Source: an uncultured Bacteroidales bacterium
GTDB lineage: Bacteria; Bacteroidota; Bacteroidia; Bacteroidales; Bacteroidaceae
Direction: 5' to 3'
DNA: 64,000 nucleotides
NCBI GenBank assembly: GCA_902786925.1
Contig: CADAEK010000001.1
Span: 62,001 to 126,000, forward strand
Shown: one piece after another, positions 59,785-64,000 of the stretch
How positions within the stretch are numbered: the first letter of the stretch is position 1
How the letters are laid out: each line of letters starts with the position of its first letter
Notes under the pieces: model-generated
Database searches by the model: none
Seen by the model: the letters and a program-made list of their open reading frames with translations, nothing else
Told to the model about the DNA's origin: nothing
Program-made: the position numbers and the translations under genes

Positions 59785-59824
59785 AATACTAGTGGTTTTT
59801 AAAAGTTATAAATATTATCTTTTG

Positions 59825-59855
59825 CAAATGTACCCCTTTTTTCGTTACCCGCCAA
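59825..59855 (-). promoter_or_regulatory. Promoter of mdh
   Basis: TTG (59853-59855) and TACATTTG (59825-59832) on the minus strand, 20 bp apart. Confidence 0.7.
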
Positions 59856-59947
59856 CTATTCCGCCACTTTTTCTTGATTATTTTTCAGCAGACGACATAC
59901 TCTTCAGCCGCAAACGGGGGCCATCCGCACACACCTTAAACAAAAGC

Positions 59948-60757
59948 TCAGCGAACCACTTCGGTAAACTCCGGCTGAGCCCCTTCTTCCTTACCTACAG
60001 TCACATAGATAGTAGAAGTGCTCTCCGCCCCATTCATACCCATGCTCGTCACAGCAAACTTATAATCCGTTGAAGTTTCCGTCTCGCGTTTGCCCACCGT
60101 CTTAGGGGTGCCGAGAGGGAATTGATAAGTGGAGCAAGCAGCGCTGAACACAGCCGAGTCCTCTGGAGTCACAGGCACCTGTTCACCGTAGGCAGGCAGA
60201 GGAGCCACTTTACCCTCCTTGTAGCCGTTTTCAATCAAGAAACGATCCAGCTCTTTAGCTGCTGCAGCCACACGTGCCGTACGCACGCCATAGCCCTGCT
60301 TGATTTTAGCCTGTGGCAGCGCCTCTCGCAGCGCCTCAGACGAAGTATTCAGACCACCGCTGCCAAACGTGCAGAACGGCACAATCGTCTTGCCGGCAAA
60401 GTCATTCTCCTTCACCAGTGTAGCGATAGGCATGGCATAAGTGCCAAACCAAATGGGATAGCCTAAGAAGATGACATCATAGTCAGCCCATTTCTTCTGA
60501 AGAGGCTGAATAGCAGGGAGTGTTCCGCTGTTCTTCTCCTCATTTCCGCGCTGTATGGTCGCTTGGAAGTCCCCATCATAAGGATTCACAGCCTCAATAC
60601 GCTCCATGTCAGCGCCTAATTGTTTCTGCAACTCTTCGGCAACAGCCTGTGTTGCGCCATTCTGAGAATAATACAGCACCAGCACCTTTTGCTGCGTGCA
60701 ACCCGTGATGAAGCATGCCATCACGGCCAATGACATCAAAGTCTTTTTCAGATTCAT
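59948..60757 (-). CDS. Flavodoxin-like lipoprotein
   Basis: A 269-residue protein with a lipoprotein signal (FITGC, Cys20) followed directly by a flavodoxin fold. YYSQNGATQAVAEEL should bind the FMN phosphate; FLGYPIWFGTYAMP and PFCTFGSGGLN are the later flavin-contact loops. Flavodoxins usually work in the cytosol, so an exported, lipid-anchored one is unusual. The C-terminal 80 residues carry an extra beta-rich segment (FAVTSMGMNGAESTSTIYVTVG). The start at 60757 gives the signal peptide directly. A promoter box lies 28 bp upstream. Confidence 0.82.
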   Translation of the reverse strand: MNLKKTLMSLAVMACFITGCTQQKVLVLYYSQNGATQAVAEELQKQLGADMERIEAVNPYDGDFQATIQRGNEEKNSGTLPAIQPLQKKWADYDVIFLGYPIWFGTYAMPIATLVKENDFAGKTIVPFCTFGSGGLNTSSEALREALPQAKIKQGYGVRTARVAAAAKELDRFLIENGYKEGKVAPLPAYGEQVPVTPEDSAVFSAACSTYQFPLGTPKTVGKRETETSTDYKFAVTSMGMNGAESTSTIYVTVGKEEGAQPEFTEVVR

Positions 60758-60784
60758 ATACAATAAGTTTTAGATGAATGGACG

Positions 60785-60792
60785 CAAAGATA
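60785..60792 (-). promoter_or_regulatory. -7 box of the flavodoxin-like lipoprotein gene
   Basis: TATCTTTG on the minus strand; no clear -33 element. Confidence 0.5.
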
Positions 60793-61028
60793 GTTATTTA
60801 TTCTCGACACCCACAAGAGATAAGGCAACAAAAATCCTCTGCTCCAGCATTTTCTGCTGCAGCAGGCCGTAAACTGAAAAAGCAAGATAACAACCTTTTT
60901 CGTACAATCCAAACAACTTGTGGGCAAAACGCACAAGTGTTAGCGGACAAGCCATCATTGTGTTACCGAGCAACTCATCATGGCATGACTGGGCAAACCA
61001 CAATGCACCCTCTTCCTGCACCTCTAAA

Positions 61029-61093
61029 CCGACCTCGTCGACGTCGGTTCACCGATGTCGTCGAGGTCGGTTGACCGACGTCGACGATGTCGG
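61029..61093 (+). repeat. Triple palindrome array, site C (3 x 19 bp, period 23)
   Basis: Three 19-bp near-palindromes start at 61029, 61052 and 61075. All have the form CCGAYNTCGWCGANGTCGG, with 4-bp spacers TTCA and TTGA. Unit 1 matches the reverse complement of unit 3 with one mismatch. The left flank (CTCTTCCTGCACC, then TCTAAA) is nearly identical to that of site B, and the right flank (TTTGGAGG) pairs with CCTCTAAA. The large gap 60793-61505 holds this array and the inverted repeats at 61357-61459, with no gene I can support. Confidence 0.88.
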
Positions 61094-61356
61094 TTTGGAG
61101 GGGATATTTAAGTCCTTGTATGAACTCACGAAAAAGAGGTTTATTTTTTACGAACACGAATTGCACGAATTACACGAATATGAAGCCTTTTCAAGGCTCT
61201 AAGATTGGTATAGATTCGTGTTCGTCTTAAAACATCGTGCCTGTGCCGAAGGCACCATCTGCTCAATCAGATAAAATCAGAGAAATCTGGTCAATCTGCG
61301 TAATCACCGCGAAGCGGTATGTTTTACATAACCGCCCCTCCAAATATATTTTTGAA

Positions 61357-61459
61357 GATTGATGTATCAATTCACGAAGATTGACGTGTAAGAAAAAGAC
61401 TGATAATGATTCATTCGACGTGAATCTCCGTCAATATAAACGTCAATCTACATCAATTC
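61357..61459. repeat. Interleaved inverted repeats
   Basis: GATTGATGTA, TTCACG and GATTGACGT (61357-61387) recur as reverse complements CGTGAA, ACGTCAATC and TACATCAAT (61419-61457), in an order that would give interleaved rather than simply nested stems. Confidence 0.5.
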
Positions 61460-61505
61460 ATTAACTTAAGTAATAGACACGACCTCTCTGTTATACGCCG
61501 TGGAA

Positions 61506-62255
61506 TCAGTCTGCGTCCTTGAGGACGGGGAATTTGCTGCGGAAGTCGCGGAGTTTCTGCAAGTCGAGTTCGACGGTGATGACGGATGGCTCACTGAGCG
61601 GACAAGCGGCTACCGTACGGCCATAAGCATCGACGAGCATAGTGCCACCACTGTACTGACAGGCGGGATCGGCGCCGATGCGGTTCACTCCTACCACATA
61701 GCACTGGTTCTCAATGGCACGAGCATGGAGCAGGGTGTCCCACACAGGAAGGCGAGACGAAGGCCACGAAGCCACGTAGAGGGCACAGTCATAAGGCACC
61801 TTCTCGTTGTTGCGCGAGAAGACTGGGAAACGGAGGTCGTAGCACACTTGCAGCAAGAATCGGCAACCACGGAACTCGACGACGGTGCGCTGGTTGCCAC
61901 GCTGGTAGTGACGGTGCTCGTTCCCATAGGTGAAGAGGTGGCGCTTGTCGTAGGTGACCACCTCTCCATTGGGTTTGACGAAGTAGAAACGGTTGTAGTA
62001 GTTGCCACCTTCTTCTGTGGCCACACTGCCACACACGGCTCCTTTCAGTTCTGCTGCCATCTGCTTCATCCAGGCAAGAGAACTGCCATCGGCCTCGGCA
62101 ATGTCTGCGGGCTCGACAGCAAAGCCAGTAGAGAACATCTCAGGCAGTACGTAGAGGTCGCTCGGTGCTGCCTCTCGCATCATGCGCGCCAACGCTTCTT
62201 GGTTGGCCTGGGGATTGCCCCACACGATGTCGGGCTGGAACAGAGATAGCTTCAT
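61506..62255 (-). CDS. Nitrilase/omega-amidase-type carbon-nitrogen hydrolase
   Basis: A 249-residue cytosolic amidase of the nitrilase superfamily, closest in look to YafV/omega-amidase. The Glu-Lys-Cys triad is visible in LYVLPEMFSTGF, TYDKRHLF and LLQVCYDLRFPVFSR. Likely substrates are alpha-keto amides such as 2-oxoglutaramate. It starts 21 bp after the YfhO gene ends, so the two are probably cotranscribed. Two heptamer-like words (AGTTGAC, AGGTGAC) lie just upstream of its start. Confidence 0.9.
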   Translation of the reverse strand: MKLSLFQPDIVWGNPQANQEALARMMREAAPSDLYVLPEMFSTGFAVEPADIAEADGSSLAWMKQMAAELKGAVCGSVATEEGGNYYNRFYFVKPNGEVVTYDKRHLFTYGNEHRHYQRGNQRTVVEFRGCRFLLQVCYDLRFPVFSRNNEKVPYDCALYVASWPSSRLPVWDTLLHARAIENQCYVVGVNRIGADPACQYSGGTMLVDAYGRTVAACPLSEPSVITVELDLQKLRDFRSKFPVLKDAD

Positions 62256-62276
62256 AAATCAGTTGACAGGTGACAG

Positions 62277-64000
62277 TTAATTCTCCTTCTTTTTGAGGAA
62301 AGGAATTGAGGGGGCCACAAATGCCAAGATAATCAGCAAGACAAGGATACCAAGTGCCACGTAGGCGATGGTTTCGGTAGTGGAGACGCTCTCAGGATGG
62401 AAGGCGAAGACCACTTCGTGCTTGCCAGCTGGCACATTGAGGGCGCGCAGCACGTAGTTGGCACGACCTATCTCTGCAGACTGACCGTCGATGGTAGCGG
62501 TCCATCCAGGATAATAGACTTCGGAGAAGACAACTAAGCCGCCATCTGCAGACTCGACCTCATACTTGGCCTCGTCGGAGCCGTAGGACGTGAGACGGAC
62601 GGTGCCGGCACCTCCTGCCTTCAGGAATCCAAAGTCGGACTTAGCGACGACAGCGGTATTGCGGAGGTTCACCTGCGAGAGCGCATCCAACTCCTCATTG
62701 GCATTGGCTGCCCAATGGATGTCGCGAACGAACCAAGCGTTACCCATGGCTGTAGTGTTCTCCACAGGGAGTTTGACTTCACCCTTCTCGCCTGCGCCGA
62801 GGATAAACCAGCGCGTGTTGAGCATATTGATGACGGGGAAGAGGGAATCGGTGTTCACCTCAGAGAGGTCGTAGATGGGGAACTGAGATGCCTGCTGCAT
62901 CATGGCAACGGTATCGACTGGCGCCATGCGCAGAGCGGCATACACCTTGGACATCTCGGGAGCGATGTGCTGCTCGATGAGTTCCTGATAGCGACGGAGT
63001 TTTGCAGCGTGATAGCCACCCACAGAACTGTAGAAGGCGCTGGTGTTGTTGTCGTTGAAGGTAGAGACGGTGAAGTTCAACACGCGGTAGTCGCGTCCGT
63101 CACCACTCTTCTCCAAGATATAGGAGTCGGCCTCGGTCTTCTGGATGCGTGCCACACCTTGTGGCTCCACGAACATATCGTCGTAGAGGTAGCGCTTGTT
63201 CACGCCCCACATATCGACAAGGCAAATTGCCAAGAGTGCCACACACAAGATGGTGGTGTGGACAGGCTTGAGCTCTTGCTTCTTGGCATACCACCACATG
63301 GCCACCACACCCAGCATGATGAAGAGGATGCTGCGCCAAGCGTCGGCCTTGACCATTGCGGCACGCATATCGGAAAGGCTGCGGAGAATGTTCTGTCCGA
63401 AAGCCTCATCGAAATAGCCAGCACCGACATACTGCGACACGGCCTGACGGTCGGAGAGGCTGAGGAGGTCATGCCCCAAGCCGGGAGCCATCACGTAGAT
63501 GAGGCAGATGACGACAGTGAAGATGGTGGCGGCATAAAGCGGTTTCAACACAGGCTTTTCCACCCACTCCTTCAAGCCCCACAACGCAATGAAAGGCACC
63601 ACAAACTCGACCACCACCAAGATGCTGGCCACGGTGCGGAACTTGGCGTACATGGGCACATGATCAATGAAGAAGTTGGTGAATGGCATGAAGTTGTGTC
63701 CCCAAGAGAGCAAGAGGGTGAGCAGGGCTGCTGCCAAGAGTGCCCACTTGAGCGGATTGCGGTGAGGGATAACCATAAGGCCCAAGATGAAGAGCATGCA
63801 CACGAGGGCGCCTAAATAGACAGGGCCACTGGTGCCAGGCTGGTCGCCCCAATACTGCGTAAAGGCGTTGTAGATGCCCATCTGCTCCAACTGACCATCG
63901 GCCTGCTTCATGGCTGTCTTGTTCAGAGAGAGAGGCACGCTGGCTCCACCCTTCACGTCGGGAATGAGGAAGGTCATGGACTCGTCGATGCCATAACTCC
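62277..64000 (-). CDS. YfhO-family membrane protein (N-terminus cut off by window edge)
   Basis: Large multi-pass inner-membrane protein; the visible C-terminal part is 574 residues. The frame is open through base 64000 (SYGIDESMTFLIPDVKGGAS at the start of what is seen), so the true start lies outside. About eight hydrophobic segments are present in the visible part (for example VYLGALVCMLFILGLMVI and a last one near the C-terminus). A beta-rich periplasmic domain lies in between (SEVYYPGWTATIDGQ is the YfhO hallmark). YfhO proteins are linked to glycosylation of cell-wall polymers in Gram-positive bacteria; the role in Bacteroidales is unknown. Confidence 0.9.
   Translation of the reverse strand, partial: SYGIDESMTFLIPDVKGGASVPLSLNKTAMKQADGQLEQMGIYNAFTQYWGDQPGTSGPVYLGALVCMLFILGLMVIPHRNPLKWALLAAALLTLLLSWGHNFMPFTNFFIDHVPMYAKFRTVASILVVVEFVVPFIALWGLKEWVEKPVLKPLYAATIFTVVICLIYVMAPGLGHDLLSLSDRQAVSQYVGAGYFDEAFGQNILRSLSDMRAAMVKADAWRSILFIMLGVVAMWWYAKKQELKPVHTTILCVALLAICLVDMWGVNKRYLYDDMFVEPQGVARIQKTEADSYILEKSGDGRDYRVLNFTVSTFNDNNTSAFYSSVGGYHAAKLRRYQELIEQHIAPEMSKVYAALRMAPVDTVAMMQQASQFPIYDLSEVNTDSLFPVINMLNTRWFILGAGEKGEVKLPVENTTAMGNAWFVRDIHWAANANEELDALSQVNLRNTAVVAKSDFGFLKAGGAGTVRLTSYGSDEAKYEVESADGGLVVFSEVYYPGWTATIDGQSAEIGRANYVLRALNVPAGKHEVVFAFHPESVSTTETIAYVALGILVLLIILAFVAPSIPFLKKKEN

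Noticed and set aside
60793-61028. Small protein gene in the 748-bp gap
   Set aside because: Open frames there are short, lack promoter boxes at fitting distances and overlap the palindrome array; no recognisable protein.

Overview
This window looks like chromosome of a Prevotella-like member of the Bacteroidales. The evidence is the TAnnTTTG -7 promoter boxes (often with TTG or TTTG 18-20 bp upstream), lineage-typical families (DUF4369, DUF4861, DUF4923, DUF3943, a TIGR04133-like radical SAM/lipoprotein pair, a TamL-type lipoprotein with TamB), a Rho with a long disordered insert, and secreted plant- and host-glycan enzymes. I see no tRNA, rRNA, phage, insertion sequence or cas gene.

Layout. 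1-5.2 kb (minus strand): cyclophilin lipoprotein (cut by the left edge), RluA-type pseudouridine synthase, FabG, a TetR regulator and RadA. 5.5-11.5 kb (plus): a DUF3943 protein, a large secreted PL1-type pectate lyase and a DUF4369/thioredoxin-fold lipoprotein that lacks the CXXC. 11.6-20.4 kb: ManC, an ABC ATPase with a C-terminal extension, a periplasmic CbiK-like protein without its metal ligands, an ABC-F protein, EngB, Rho, and a DUF4369 lipoprotein with an almost leaderless transcript. 20.7-32.5 kb: AsnS, an RsuA-type synthase with a Gly/Arg/Gln/Tyr repeat tail, PurB, small hypotheticals, a FtsB/DivIC-like protein, DUF4923 and DUF4861 proteins, and a tight operon of RmlA, a small lipoprotein and a radical SAM/SPASM enzyme. 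32.8-46.5 kb (plus): an AraC regulator and a deoxysugar locus with aldo/keto reductase, lactonase-like amidohydrolase, FucP, zinc alcohol dehydrogenase, a cytidylyltransferase/GHMP-kinase fusion, a mutarotase and GH29, GH127 and GH2 hydrolases. 46.7-64 kb: M13 peptidase, DUF1460 amidase, EFR1 ferredoxin, B3/4 protein, TamL/TamB, malate dehydrogenase, a flavodoxin-like lipoprotein, a nitrilase-family hydrolase and a YfhO membrane protein (cut by the right edge).

Working together. The deoxysugar locus reads as release (GH29, GH2, GH127), import (FucP), anomer conversion (mutarotase) and oxidation (reductase, lactonase, dehydrogenase) of L-fucose or a relative. It has no fucose isomerase and no recognisable dehydratase.

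The most unusual structure is non-coding. Four intergenic sites (25945, 33713, 46569, 61029) each hold three tandem 17-19 bp near-palindromes spanning 63-65 bp. Their flanks are similar and all lie in the same orientation, but the palindrome word differs between sites. A second non-coding theme is arrays of 7-bp repeats just upstream of genes, pyrimidine-rich on the coding strand and often paired into long hairpins.
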